A DNA stretch of 64,000 bases from Candidatus Poribacteria bacterium (GCA_022827055.1 JAJDTR010000050.1:1-64000), one strand, 5' to 3'; shown: positions 36,691 to 46,056, numbered from the stretch's first letter. Numbers and translations are program-made. The notes: generated by a model not told the origin, from the letters alone.

Positions 36691-37872
36691 TTACAATATA
36701 TCTCGCGCTGCCAAACGGATGGCGTTTGCAGTTTTGTCAATCGCCTCATCGGTCATGTCGGGCTGAATGCCTATGCAAACGGCACGACTTAGATAGTCCA
36801 ATGTCCGAGGGCACATGCGATCGGAGTAATGGATTTTACCTTCGTATGCAGGATGCGAGTACGGCAACCCGTTCGGATGATAGGTTCTCTTCTCAAGGAT
36901 ATAGTGCCAATTCGGATAGACGTGCCTGTCTCCATTCCCGTGGGTGTACATTGGACCGCCGCCAACACCGTGTTTGCCCATCGCCTCGCCGAACTTAACC
37001 GCCAGATCCGGGGTCGGGAGGAAAAACGCGACCGAGAGATTGCAATCACCATCCTCATCGTGGCATTTTCGCATCTCAATACCGTCCACATCGGCGATGG
37101 CGTGACGTAGTTTGGCGTTCCGAATTTTCGTGTTTTGCAGATAATCATCAAGACGTGTCAACTGCACCGACGCAACGGCACCGCGTATCTCATCCATCCT
37201 GAAGTTCATACCCGGGAAGGCGGCTTGGGATTGTTTTGAGATTCCCCACAGGTTGCCCGCATCGTGCGCCATGCGGGCTCTATCGTACAGATCGTCATCA
37301 TCGGTAATCACGACACCCCCTTCACCGGTAATGAGGATTTTGCTCTGCTGCAAGCTGAAGCATCCAATGTCTCCGTATGTCCCAACTCTTTTGCCGTTGA
37401 CAGAAGCCCCCATCGCTTGTGCGCAATCTTCGATTACTACGAGGTTGTGTTTTTCGGCTAACGCTTTTATTCTAGGCATATCCGATGGCATGCCCAACAT
37501 ATGCACGGGTATAATGGCTTTCGTGCGCGGCGTAATCTTGGCTTCAATGTCGTCCGGATCAATTGAAAGCGACTCATCAATCTCAGCTATAATCGGAACG
37601 GCATTCGCAATCACGACGGCTGACGGCGTCGCAATCCAGGTGTATCCCGAAATGATGACCTCATCGCCGAGACCAACACCGGCGGCGTATAGCGCGACGA
37701 TTAAAGATGCGGTGCCCCCATTCGTCGCAAGCGCATGTTTGACGCCAAACTTTTCTGCAATACCTTTTTCAAAAGCGGCGACTGTGGATTCCTCGGGGCC
37801 ATATCGACAAAGCTCGCCCGATCTCAAGACTTTTAGTACTGCCTGTTCCTCTTCTTTATCTATACGCGCCAT
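36691..37872 (-). CDS. DegT/DnrJ/EryC1/StrS family aminotransferase
   Basis: PLP enzyme, 393 aa, of the type that aminates keto-sugars for surface polysaccharides or natural products. Motifs: TNGGTASLIVALYAAGVG (phosphate-binding region), IIPVHMLGMPSDMPRIKALAEKH, VIEDCAQAMGA (PLP-binding Asp), and the Schiff-base Lys in FSLQQSKILITGEGGVV. ATG 37872 follows GGAG at 9-nt spacing; the track's TTG at 37878 is too close. Followed by the PhyH gene. No sugar dehydratase or epimerase gene is adjacent. Confidence 0.93.
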   Translation of the reverse strand: MARIDKEEEQAVLKVLRSGELCRYGPEESTVAAFEKGIAEKFGVKHALATNGGTASLIVALYAAGVGLGDEVIISGYTWIATPSAVVIANAVPIIAEIDESLSIDPDDIEAKITPRTKAIIPVHMLGMPSDMPRIKALAEKHNLVVIEDCAQAMGASVNGKRVGTYGDIGCFSLQQSKILITGEGGVVITDDDDLYDRARMAHDAGNLWGISKQSQAAFPGMNFRMDEIRGAVASVQLTRLDDYLQNTKIRNAKLRHAIADVDGIEMRKCHDEDGDCNLSVAFFLPTPDLAVKFGEAMGKHGVGGGPMYTHGNGDRHVYPNWHYILEKRTYHPNGLPYSHPAYEGKIHYSDRMCPRTLDYLSRAVCIGIQPDMTDEAIDKTANAIRLAARDIL

Positions 37873-38726
37873 CGTCAACTTCTCCTTGTTTCTATGGGAT
37901 TCATGTTACGACAGATTTCTCAATTTGGGAATTACGCAGCGTCACAACGTTCCGATCCTGATCGGGATTTCTAGTGCCTTTCGTGTCAGGACAGAGCGGA
38001 TTAACAGCGACCTCGGCAGCGCCAACCATCTGTTGGTCTTCGGTCTTGTTGGGTGTTCCGGCAACTGATAACTCTAGCGCGAGTGATGCAGACGAGCGCT
38101 CATTTTATTTCGTCGCGTTGCCGTCATTTGTAGAGGAATACCATGCGGCATTAGGAATTTAGACACTATCACAGACTGCCTTTTGATGCAAGCATCAAAT
38201 CATGAACACGCAAACTACAATGGATTTTGGCGGCGGATCGTGACCAACCTACAACCGGCTATCCATTGTCGGGAATCGGAAGAGATCTCTATCGATCAAC
38301 TGAGCGAATAGCGAAAGCGATAGTAAACCTTGTTTGCTACCGGCATCTACTATCAGGATTAGCTATCGCCGTCGTTACTCATTCCCTTGATCCCCGCGTA
38401 CGGAGAAAGTGGACGATATGATTGGGGCTTTCTGTGGCAAACCTCTTACTCAGTCGCTATTTGGTGGAGAGCCGGTGTGGTAGGAAACCGCACCTACCGT
38501 AGGGGTGCGACGTATAACTTAACCAACACTAGGTGAATTTTCTTAATTTAATCTCTATGCGGCACAGGGGCCGTCCCTTAACAACCGGGAAGATTGGCAG
38601 GGTGGCTGGCTATAGATTTATTTTCAACACCTATAGAATGTGATACAATCTGTCTATTCAATCAGTTTCCGAATAACACTATTAGACTAAACTTGCTGTA
38701 GATAATTTCAAAAGGACGTATTCTGT
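37873..38726. other. Intergenic region, about 850 bp, mostly degenerate repeats
   Basis: No gene was recognised. Two decayed CTATCGC/CTTGATC elements lie near 38283 and 38345-38395. A GTAGGAAACCGCACCTACCGTAG palindrome-like stretch is near 38478, and a GGCACAGGGGCCGTCCCTTAAC remnant near 38563. 37920-38200 has no visible element and no convincing ORF. Confidence 0.45.
38621..38649 (+). promoter_or_regulatory. Possible sigma-70-type promoter for the heme protein/porin operon
   Basis: TTTTCA, 17-bp spacer, TACAAT, about 78 bp before the start codon. It is the best match in this spacer; a -35 with two mismatches keeps confidence low. Confidence 0.35.
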
Positions 38727-39629
38727 ATGCAGCCATTCTTGCAGATGGCGATTGGCGTCCTCGCCGCTGTTGCCGTATCCCTAGCGTTCATTTTTCAGTC
38801 CAGTTTTGGAGATTCACGGCATACACTGAGCATCATTGGCGCTATCGCAATCGTGATTGCCAGTCTCTATATTTTGCGAACCCGACTCTTTCGATGGGGG
38901 AATCGAAGCCGGTTGTTAAAATATCACCAAGGGATTTCCTCGTTCGGATTGTGTCTTGTTTTGGTACATTCAGGTATCAAACCGGAGACATGGCATTCAT
39001 GGCTGACGTTTTGCTTGGCATGGCTGAACCTGGGAAGCGGGGTTGCGGTTAGCCTGACAAAAGCGCGGATCCGACGAATCCTGCTGCGCTGCCATTTGGC
39101 ATTGGCGCCCATTTTGTTGATAGCAGTTATCGTCCATGGGCGTGAGAAACTTGAACACGACGAATTCTTCCCCTTAACGGAAGAACACGACATTCCGTGC
39201 GCACAGTGTCATACCTCAAAACCGTTGATGTTTCGTATGGGTGTAGAGTTTGAGAGCGAGCTATCTATAGACGAAAATTTGTCTGGAAACATCCAGTGGG
39301 AGTTTGAGGTCCGACACATACCAATCTCTCAAAATGCCACGGTGGCAACGAAAAAGAAAGCCGCCGAATGGCTGATAACTGACCTCAACAATCATCGGAA
39401 GTACATCGTCAGAAAGGATGAGGAGGGACTAGATATCTACGCCGATTCTGTTTATAGAACTTACACCTGCCGCACGTGCCACGTTCATAACACCCCGGAG
39501 ATTCAGGAGGTGCATGAGGTGCATGGCGTGAGTGTTTTTGATAGATGCTTGGATTGCCATCAAACCGAATTGAACGGGACGCGGTACGGGAGACAGAAGG
39601 CGGGATGGGAGTATGATCCCAATTGGTAG
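38727..39629 (+). CDS. Membrane di-heme b / tri-heme c electron-transfer protein
   Basis: 300 aa. The N-terminal half has about five membrane helices, two of which carry His pairs spaced 14 residues apart (His67/His81 in KYHQGISSFG..., His123/His137 in CHLALAPILL...). This is the bis-His pattern of ferric-reductase and cytochrome b-type domains. The C-terminal soluble half has three CxxCH heme c sites: CAQCH (158-162), CRTCH (248-252) and CLDCH (274-278). It is predicted to carry electrons between the quinone/inner-membrane side and the periplasm. AAAGGAC precedes the ATG. The next gene, a porin, starts 14 bp after the stop. The family is not recognised by name. Confidence 0.82.
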   Translation: MQPFLQMAIGVLAAVAVSLAFIFQSSFGDSRHTLSIIGAIAIVIASLYILRTRLFRWGNRSRLLKYHQGISSFGLCLVLVHSGIKPETWHSWLTFCLAWLNLGSGVAVSLTKARIRRILLRCHLALAPILLIAVIVHGREKLEHDEFFPLTEEHDIPCAQCHTSKPLMFRMGVEFESELSIDENLSGNIQWEFEVRHIPISQNATVATKKKAAEWLITDLNNHRKYIVRKDEEGLDIYADSVYRTYTCRTCHVHNTPEIQEVHEVHGVSVFDRCLDCHQTELNGTRYGRQKAGWEYDPNW

Positions 39630-39643
39630 ATTTTAGGAATTGT

Positions 39644-40858
39644 ATGTACCACAGGAAATCAAACAAAAAAGTGAAAGCCGGGCTTTGTGCCAGTGTAGTC
39701 GTATTTTTTGCCGCTCTTTTGGTTCAGTGTATTGCTGGGGAAGCGATGGCAGCTTCCGAAGGGGTGAAAACGCATGCGGTAGGCGGACCTAATTCTTCGG
39801 AACCTGAAGATTTGGAGACATCGCAAAGAGCCAAGGATCTTTGGAGGACATATTTCTCCGCCGATGGCAGATTTCGACAGGAAAGCATTTTTCGGGAGGG
39901 TACTCCGAGCCGTTATCGCTATCGCATCAGATTCCGTTTGGGCGGAAATTTTCCGATCCATCCGCACGCTAATCTCGGATTCAGAATGGTCACGGGTGCA
40001 ACGGACGACCCGACTACTGGCAACGTGGATCTTGACGGTTATTTTTCGAAGAAGGGATTCAATCTTGATCGACTGTTCCTCCGGTATTCGCCCAGTTCGT
40101 CACTAACGCTTACAATTGGTAAGTTCCCTAATCCGTTTGAACGTGTTGAGTTGGTGTTTCACAACGACGTGCAGTTTGAAGGGGCGGCACAGCAGTTTCG
40201 CCTGAACAACGTGGGTTTTATTCATCAGGCACGGGTAAATCTTGGGCAGTTCATTCTGGCGGAATCCAAGAGCGGCGCGGATACCAACCTCTTCGCGGGG
40301 CAATTGTTCCTCAAGGGGTTTCATTTTAACGGGCTGTCGTTTGGTGCGACGCTTTATGAATATCGGAACGAGGATGCCATCGCCCAAGCGGTTGAGGACG
40401 GTAGGTTAGGCGGCGGGGATACGAACGCGCGGATTGGGGCGGGTACCGGGACATCTACCTATCTATTCGGATTTAGGGTTGTTGAATGGCTGGCAAAGTA
40501 TGAAACCACAATCAGATCGATGCCTGTGAGGATTATCGGGGTTTATGCGCAAAACCTATTGGCAGATTTCAATGACACGGCATATTGGCTAGAAGTCGGC
40601 GTTGGGCCAATTTCACGTCTGAATAGATTGCGGGGACTTTACCATTATGTTCGGGTTGAACGGGAATCGATGATATCAAACTATAATAATGCCGATATTT
40701 TCAATCCAAATATGCAGGGGCATGGATTTAAAGGTGTTTTACCGCTTTCCGAGAATGTTGGCGTAGAAGCGTTGCATTTTGTAGCACAGAACATTCTCTC
40801 GCCCGGACCACATCCGTATCATCATAAAACCAGATTGCAGATTAAGGCGAAATTTTAG
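39644..40858 (+). CDS. Putative outer-membrane porin
   Basis: 404 aa. Signal peptide (VKAGLCASVVVFFAALLVQCIAGEAMA), then alternating amphipathic strands such as YRYRIRFRLGGNFP, NLGFRMVTGATDDP, LDRLFLRYSPSSSLTLTIGKFPNPFE and FVAQN...HHKTRLQIKAKF, with a C-terminal Phe typical of BAM substrates. TIGKFPNPFE resembles the GKxxxPF strand of phosphate-selective and other putative porins. ATG 39644 follows AGGAA; the track's TTG overlaps the upstream gene. The tight link to a heme c protein suggests a joint electron-transfer or metal-related role, which is inference. Confidence 0.85.
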   Translation: MYHRKSNKKVKAGLCASVVVFFAALLVQCIAGEAMAASEGVKTHAVGGPNSSEPEDLETSQRAKDLWRTYFSADGRFRQESIFREGTPSRYRYRIRFRLGGNFPIHPHANLGFRMVTGATDDPTTGNVDLDGYFSKKGFNLDRLFLRYSPSSSLTLTIGKFPNPFERVELVFHNDVQFEGAAQQFRLNNVGFIHQARVNLGQFILAESKSGADTNLFAGQLFLKGFHFNGLSFGATLYEYRNEDAIAQAVEDGRLGGGDTNARIGAGTGTSTYLFGFRVVEWLAKYETTIRSMPVRIIGVYAQNLLADFNDTAYWLEVGVGPISRLNRLRGLYHYVRVERESMISNYNNADIFNPNMQGHGFKGVLPLSENVGVEALHFVAQNILSPGPHPYHHKTRLQIKAKF

Positions 40859-40929
40859 TGTTTCGCCAATATTTTGGATTGCGTCGGTCGTTGGTGGCAG
40901 TCCTTGTCCCGCCGTGTGAGTCAATTCGC

Positions 40930-41010
40930 GGAACGCAGATCTGCGTTCCCTACACCCCTTTCAGCAAGGAAACTAAATGGTCGGGTTTCGCTGCGTTCAA
41001 CCCGACCTAC
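40930..41010 (-). repeat. Two GTAG palindromes (GGAACGCAGATC stem; compact family D)
   Basis: GGAACGCAGATCTGCGTTCC-CTAC (40930-40953) has the same stem as 21139. GGTCGGGTTTCGCTGCGTTCAACCCGACC-CTAC-type (40979-41010) is family D with a compensated A-to-G change in both arms (CCCAACC to CCCGACC). Confidence 0.85.
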
Positions 41011-41230
41011 AGGATAAAACTATACTCAGCATCGGTTAATTTTGCGCAATTGTGCACCGAAGGTTTGTAGGAGATTAAGCGAATGAAAAGTGAGTGCGAT
41101 AGAGATCTTCTCCGAATCGCGATGGTCGGGAATCGGTGGGAACTCCTCCTACCACCTGCAAAACTCACACTCCATTTCTTGACTCTTAAAAAACGCAACT
41201 CCCAACAGCGTAGAGTATATATCCGTTGAA

Positions 41231-41340
41231 GGGGGGTGATGGGTATGATACCATAGCCGTGTTCGAGGGCGGACAAACGAACGCTCTAATCACCTACACC
41301 GCCTAGCCAAAACAGGCGGAAGGATAGGTACTGCGTAGCA
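41231..41340 (+). ncRNA. Possible structured RNA leader upstream of the PLP decarboxylase
   Basis: Four stems can be drawn by eye. GGTGAT/ATCACC (41235-41240 with 41289-41294) closes a multi-loop holding GGTA-TGA-TACC (41242-41252) and GTGTTCG/CGAACGC (41259-41265 with 41278-41284). CCGCCT/AGGCGG (41299-41304 with 41314-41319) follows. GGCGG in the loop of the third stem can pair instead with CCGCC of the last stem, giving a pseudoknot that excludes it. It ends 26 nt before the start codon. It resembles no riboswitch class I know well. Not tested by any folding program. Confidence 0.4.
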
Positions 41341-41365
41341 TTGACAATGGAGATGGCGACAAGAC

Positions 41366-43009
41366 ATGACATACCGTAACATTTTAGAAAAAATCCGGCT
41401 TGCATTTCCTCAACCGGTATCTGATTCCATTCATGACTCCTATTTTGTGCATTCGATTATGCGCGCATTAGATCAGGTTGATGCGCTCAAATCACATCTG
41501 CCGATGCTTGGTGACGTGGTGGCTGGAGATTTCGAGAAAGCAAAGGGGCAAGTGTTGCCGGAGGCGATGTCTTCGGTTGAGAATGTCACTGCAGAACTAG
41601 TAGAATACCTGCGCGGAATGACTATATTCGGGCACCCTCGTACGCAACAGAACGTCATTCCTCCCCCGACAATTCCAAGCTTGATTGGGGTGCTTCTCGC
41701 TTCGCTGCACAATCCCAATATCTCATGGGATGAATACAGCCGTCTGGTTGCATTGGCCGAGGTTGAAGTCGTCGCCATGACCTCAAAATTGATAGGGTAT
41801 GATCCGGAAGTGTCGAGCGGCGTGTTCACATTTGGCGGCACCGGGACAACACTTTACGGCGTGAAGCTTGGCTTGGAAAAAGCCTGTGCCGAAACGATGC
41901 AGAAGGGGACACCTGAAGAGATTGTGGTTTTCGTTTCGGATGCGGGGCACTACTGCGCCTCCAATATTGTCGGATGGCTCGGAATCGGGACGAACAATTT
42001 GATTACCATCCCGACAACGGTTGAAAACGAAATCGATCTCCCCCAACTTGAGCGGCAGGCTCGTACAGCATTAGGAAACGGGAAAAAGATTGCCGCCATC
42101 ATCGCGACACTAGGTACCACCGATTCGTTTGGATTGGACGACTTGGAGAGTATTGCGACGTTACGCGATACGCTGGTCGACGAGTTCCAGCTCGACTACA
42201 AGCCGCACATTCACGCGGACGCCGTTATCGGGTGGGCATGGTCAGTGTTCAATGACTACGATATTGAAAAGAACTCACTCGGGTTCCGTCCGCGCACCGT
42301 CCGTGCATTGGCGGGAGCTTGTCGGCGAATACGGCATTTATCTCTGGCAGATTCGGTTGGAATCGACTTCCACAAGACTGGTTTTGCGCCCTATATTTCC
42401 AGCCTTATTCTTGTCAAGAATCGAGCGGATTTGGAGTTGGTGACTCGTCAGCCGGAACAGATGCCGCATTTGTATCACTTTGGCGACTATCGGCCCGGAA
42501 TGTACACGCTTGAGACCTCCAGAGCAGGGACGGGACCGCTTGCAGCTCTCGCCAATTTCCGACTGTTCGGCGAAGAGGGATTGCGCGTAATTCTGGGGCA
42601 CATTGTTGAGATGACGCAACTGCTGCGCGAACATCTTGAAGGGCAGGAGGGCACTACCGTGTTGAACCGAGACAATTTCGGTACCGTCACGTTATTCCGC
42701 GCCTATCCAAAGGGCGTGGACACCTTTTCAATCAAGCGACAGGAGTTTGAGGACGAATCGTACCGCGACAGCTTGCTTTCACATAACAATTACAACCGAG
42801 AAATCTATGAATACGTGCATTCGGAGGCGATGGCGGGTAGAGGGGTTGTCATTTCGATAACGGATTGCTATCGGCGCACTAGCTACGGCGAGCCTATCGT
42901 CGCCTTGAAGTCGTTTATTCTGTCGCCATTTGTCAATGAGGATGATGTCAAATCTGTAGTGTCGAAGGTTTTGGAGGCGAGAGAGAAGGTGAGTTGGTGC
43001 AAAGAGTGA
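41366..43009 (+). CDS. Pyridoxal-phosphate-dependent decarboxylase (group II, aspartate/glutamate decarboxylase-like)
   Basis: 547 aa, fold type I PLP enzyme. Key regions: TSKLIGY...GVFTFGGTGTTLYGVKLGLEKA, VFVSDAGHYCASNIVGWLGIG (ring-stacking His), IIATLGTTDSFGLDD, HADAVIGWAW (Asp for pyridine N) and the Schiff-base Lys in VGIDFHKTGFAPYISS. The product (beta-alanine, GABA, an amine or a lysine-decarboxylation product) cannot be decided by eye. A possible RNA leader precedes it. GGAG is 13 nt before the ATG, rather far. It is monocistronic. Confidence 0.88.
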   Translation: MTYRNILEKIRLAFPQPVSDSIHDSYFVHSIMRALDQVDALKSHLPMLGDVVAGDFEKAKGQVLPEAMSSVENVTAELVEYLRGMTIFGHPRTQQNVIPPPTIPSLIGVLLASLHNPNISWDEYSRLVALAEVEVVAMTSKLIGYDPEVSSGVFTFGGTGTTLYGVKLGLEKACAETMQKGTPEEIVVFVSDAGHYCASNIVGWLGIGTNNLITIPTTVENEIDLPQLERQARTALGNGKKIAAIIATLGTTDSFGLDDLESIATLRDTLVDEFQLDYKPHIHADAVIGWAWSVFNDYDIEKNSLGFRPRTVRALAGACRRIRHLSLADSVGIDFHKTGFAPYISSLILVKNRADLELVTRQPEQMPHLYHFGDYRPGMYTLETSRAGTGPLAALANFRLFGEEGLRVILGHIVEMTQLLREHLEGQEGTTVLNRDNFGTVTLFRAYPKGVDTFSIKRQEFEDESYRDSLLSHNNYNREIYEYVHSEAMAGRGVVISITDCYRRTSYGEPIVALKSFILSPFVNEDDVKSVVSKVLEAREKVSWCKE

Positions 43010-43129
43010 AAGACTAGGCACGACCTAGAAAGATGGCAGTGTAATGGAGGCTTCGCCTTACGCTGTCCATATTATCTCAATCCATTGCTGTGCATTTTTT
43101 GTGGGCGACTTCTCGTCGCGGGAGAAACG

Positions 43130-44101
43130 TTATCGGCTTTCGCTTTTAAGCCACCCCCATATTAGAAGTTGCTTGCTGGCGGGAGAAACCGCGAATACCG
43201 AACGGGACCAGTCAGGATAGTAGTCGCTCTCGGGATCTTTTGTTAGTTGTTGAAGATTAACGCCATCAATATCCATCACGAAGATGTCAAATATTAATCT
43301 GTCTTTGGCTTTGGCTAATTTTGTAGCGGATGCGAAGGCTATTCGTTGACCATCAGGTGACCATGATGGGCTAGCGTCATACGCATCATTGTTGTTTGTT
43401 AGGTTTCGAAGATTTCCGCCATCAGCATCCATCACGTAAACTTCCGCGTTCCCACCTCTAAAGGAAGCGAAGGCAATGTGCTCACCACTCGGCGACCATG
43501 ACGCCGACCAATCGTGACTGATATGCCTTGTTAGTCTTTGAGGATTTCCACCATCGGCGTCCATCACGTAAATTTCCCAGTTCCCATCTCTATGAGATTC
43601 AAAGGCAATGCGCTCACCGCTTGGTGACCATGAGGGACCAGAGTCCGTTTCCGGATTATTTGTCAGGTTTTGAGGATTGCCGCCATCAGCATCCATCACA
43701 TAGATTTCATAGGTACCATCTCTCTCGGATGTGAACGCAATGTGTTCACCGCTTGGTGACCATGAAGGAGCATCATCCATCAATGGATTCTTCGTTAAGT
43801 TCCGAAGATTCCGCCCCTTGGCATCCATCACGTAGATTTCGAGGTTCCCATCTCTACTGGACGTGAACGCAATGCGCCCGCCATCAGGGGACCACGCGGC
43901 CCCCCAGTCCAATGCAGGATTTCTTGTTAGGTTTCGAGGATTACTGCCATCAACGTCCATCACGTAGATTTCTTCATTTCCGTCTCTGTGAGACGTGAAA
44001 GCAATCTGCGCGCCCGCCTGAACACCTATCATGAGCAATGCCAGACCGATCACGAGACATCGAACTAGAATGGAATATGCGAAATTATGTTTCGAGTGCA
44101 T
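43130..44101 (-). CDS. Exported TolB-like PD40 propeller protein (tandem paralogue 1)
   Basis: 323 aa. Signal peptide (VIGLALLMIGVQAGA-Q), then about six PD40 blades, each of the form IAFTSxRDGNxEIYVMDxDGxNxRNLTxNP...WSPxGxxIAF. The C-terminus ([15 protein letters not shown]...LKSES) is shared exactly with the paralogue at 44283. GGAGGG stands 7 nt before the ATG. It is probably a periplasmic binding or scaffold propeller, and the DGN/EIYVMD repeats are typical of TolB C-terminal blades. It lies downstream of its paralogue on the same strand, with 181 bp between the coding sequences. Confidence 0.88.
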   Translation of the reverse strand: MHSKHNFAYSILVRCLVIGLALLMIGVQAGAQIAFTSHRDGNEEIYVMDVDGSNPRNLTRNPALDWGAAWSPDGGRIAFTSSRDGNLEIYVMDAKGRNLRNLTKNPLMDDAPSWSPSGEHIAFTSERDGTYEIYVMDADGGNPQNLTNNPETDSGPSWSPSGERIAFESHRDGNWEIYVMDADGGNPQRLTRHISHDWSASWSPSGEHIAFASFRGGNAEVYVMDADGGNLRNLTNNNDAYDASPSWSPDGQRIAFASATKLAKAKDRLIFDIFVMDIDGVNLQQLTKDPESDYYPDWSRSVFAVSPASKQLLIWGWLKSESR

Positions 44102-44282
44102 CTTGTTTCCCTCCTTATCTTTGAGTCCTATGGCAACAGAAAAATAATATCAGGATCTGTTGCCATTTGGAAATAAGGTTGTAACATAATGGAAGATGGA
44201 GGCTTCTCCTCGCGCTGTCCCCACTATCTCTATCCGTTGCTGCCGTTTTCTCCGCAAGCAATGCCTCGTCGCGGGCTAAACG

Positions 44283-45260
44283 TTATCGGCTTTCGCTTTT
44301 AAGCCACCCCCACATTAGAAGTTGCTTGCTGGCGGGAGAAACCGCGAATACCGAACGGGACCAGTCAGGATAGTAGTCGCTCTCGGGATCTTTTGTTAGT
44401 CTTTGAAGATTGCCGCCATTAGTATCCATCACGTAAATGTCGGAGTCGTGCGGGTTTTGCTTTCTCCTCTTGGACGCGAAGGCAATGCGTTCACCATCAG
44501 GTGACCACGAGGGCTCCGTATCCAACCCGGGATTGTTGGTGAGATTCCGAACATTACCACCATCACCATCAGCATCCATTACATAAATTTCCCAATTCCC
44601 GCCTCTAACGGAAACATAAGCAATATGTTCACCGCTAGGTGACCACGATGCTGTCAAATCGTGGTTGATATGCTTTGTTCGTCTTTGGGGATTTCCACCG
44701 TCGGCCTCCATCACGTAGATTTCCCAATTTCCATCTCTATCAGATTCAAAGGCAATGCGCGTTCCATCGGGAGACCATGCCGGGTTTCCGTCCACCGCGG
44801 GATTTCTTGTTAAGTTGCGCGGATTAATTCCATCAGCACCCATCACGTAGATATCATAGGTCCATTTCTTAGGCCCATCTCTATTGGATGCGAATGCAAT
44901 GTGTTCACCGTTAGGAGACCATGAAGGAGCATCATCCGTCGATGCATTCTTCGTTAAGTTCCGAAGATTTCGACCCTTGGCATCCATCACGTAGATTTCC
45001 CAATTCCCATCTCTATCGGACGTAAAGGCAATCTGCCCCCCATCAGGGGACCACGCCGGAGCATAGTCTAGCACAGGATTTCTGGTTAGGTTTCGAAGAT
45101 TACTGCCATCAGCATCCATCACGTAGATTTCACGATTTCCGTCTCTGAAAGACGTGAAAGCAATCTGCGCGTGTGCCCGGACATCTGCCATAAACAAAAC
45201 CAGACCCATCATCAAACATCTAACTGGAATGGAACATGCGGAATTGTGTTTCGAGTGCAT
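44283..45260 (-). CDS. Exported TolB-like PD40 propeller protein (tandem paralogue 2)
   Basis: 325 aa from ATG 45260, which has GGAGGGAAACAAG upstream exactly as in paralogue 1; the track's 51-codon extension is rejected. The signal peptide ([17 protein letters not shown]) and repeated blades are as in paralogue 1, with small insertions ([36 protein letters not shown]). The 3' ~130 bp and the downstream flank (CGTTATCGGCTTTCGCTTTT) are almost identical between the two genes, while the middle blades differ. Confidence 0.87.
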   Translation of the reverse strand: MHSKHNSACSIPVRCLMMGLVLFMADVRAHAQIAFTSFRDGNREIYVMDADGSNLRNLTRNPVLDYAPAWSPDGGQIAFTSDRDGNWEIYVMDAKGRNLRNLTKNASTDDAPSWSPNGEHIAFASNRDGPKKWTYDIYVMGADGINPRNLTRNPAVDGNPAWSPDGTRIAFESDRDGNWEIYVMEADGGNPQRRTKHINHDLTASWSPSGEHIAYVSVRGGNWEIYVMDADGDGGNVRNLTNNPGLDTEPSWSPDGERIAFASKRRKQNPHDSDIYVMDTNGGNLQRLTKDPESDYYPDWSRSVFAVSPASKQLLMWGWLKSESR

Positions 45261-45459
45261 CTTGTTTCCCTCCTTGCCCTCAAGCCTACAGCAAAAAAGA
45301 TAACACGAGGACTTACGCAAAGGAACTGAAAGGAATCGGTCAACAAGCAGCCCGTCTTCTATTTCCAGAATCCAAAAGCCTAAGACCCGTTCAAGTTGAA
45401 GTCGCTGGTGCACAAGTCCCCCTCCCTCATATTCTCTTATGCACTCGAAACTCCCTAGC

Positions 45460-45707
45460 TTAGAGGTTCAGTTTTGAGCACCGAAAGGACTTTGTACTTT
45501 GGTAAAACTCAATCAGATTCTGGATAATACCATCCCATTCAAAAAACTTCAACGCGTGTCTGAGAGCATTGGAGGTGAGTGTTTCAACAAACTTAGGATT
45601 ATTTTTCAGCCGTAAAATGGCATCAGCCAGCGCGGCGACATTTTTCTCCGAAATCAGGAACCCTGTTTCTTCATGTAAACAAGTTTCACTACGAAAGTTT
45701 ACGCGAC
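45460..45707 (-). pseudogene. 3' fragment of a glycosyltransferase gene
   Basis: The minus strand reads HEETGFLISEKNVAALADAI... then LRLKNNPKFVETLTSNALRH and FFEWDGIIQNLIEFYQSTKS before a TAA at 45460. This is the typical C-terminal end of GT-B glycosyltransferases (ETGFLV...ALADAI..L...P......NA......F.W). No start codon lies in frame, a TGA stands just upstream at 45708-45710, and the region further upstream turns into CTATCGC-type repeat. The N-terminal ~80% is absent. Too short and start-less for the ORF track. Confidence 0.7.
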
Positions 45708-45742
45708 TTCAAAATCTATATGTTACAACCGATCCGAGACGC

Positions 45743-45843
45743 GCAATGAAGGGATCTCTATTACAGTCACTATGGGATTTACTACCTAAGTCGCTATCAG
45801 GATCTCTATCGCGCTCATTATCCATTCGCTTGATCTCCGCTGG
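45743..45843. repeat. Multi-unit CTATCGC/CTTGATC element
   Basis: GGGATCTCTATTACAGTCAC, TATGGGATTTACTACC, CGCTATCAGGATCTCTATCGCG and CATTCGCTTGATCTCC follow one another. It sits between the glycosyltransferase remnant and the SRP operon promoter. Confidence 0.6.
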
Positions 45844-46026
45844 AGCGAGGATGACCGCCGGGCCTTGAGAGATTTGCGTTTGGATTGCCGAAGGTAGAAC
45901 GTTTCAGCAGTTGCTTTGTTTGTTTGTCCCTGTTTTATGAACAACCTGCCGAATTCGTGATTTAGACAATAATTATGCATAGCCCGCAATTAGATGCGAT
46001 AGTCCTACCGATTTTCTGGTTTTCTG

Positions 46027-46056
46027 TTGACAAGGGTAGATGGCATAAGGTATCCT
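46027..46056 (+). promoter_or_regulatory. Predicted promoter of the ylxM-ffh-rpsP operon
   Basis: Perfect -35 TTGACA, 18-bp spacer, -10-like TATCCT, about 98 bp before the ylxM start. A small hairpin GTCAAG/CTTGAC (about 46065-46084) lies in the leader. Confidence 0.55.

Noticed and set aside
37253-38068. 271-aa plus-strand ORF
   Set aside because: Its first two thirds are antisense to the DegT aminotransferase and the rest is spacer; no recognisable protein features.
41366-43009. Assignment as glutamate decarboxylase GadB
   Set aside because: The group II decarboxylase fold is clear, but the substrate-deciding residues cannot be judged by eye and no glutamate:GABA antiporter is adjacent.
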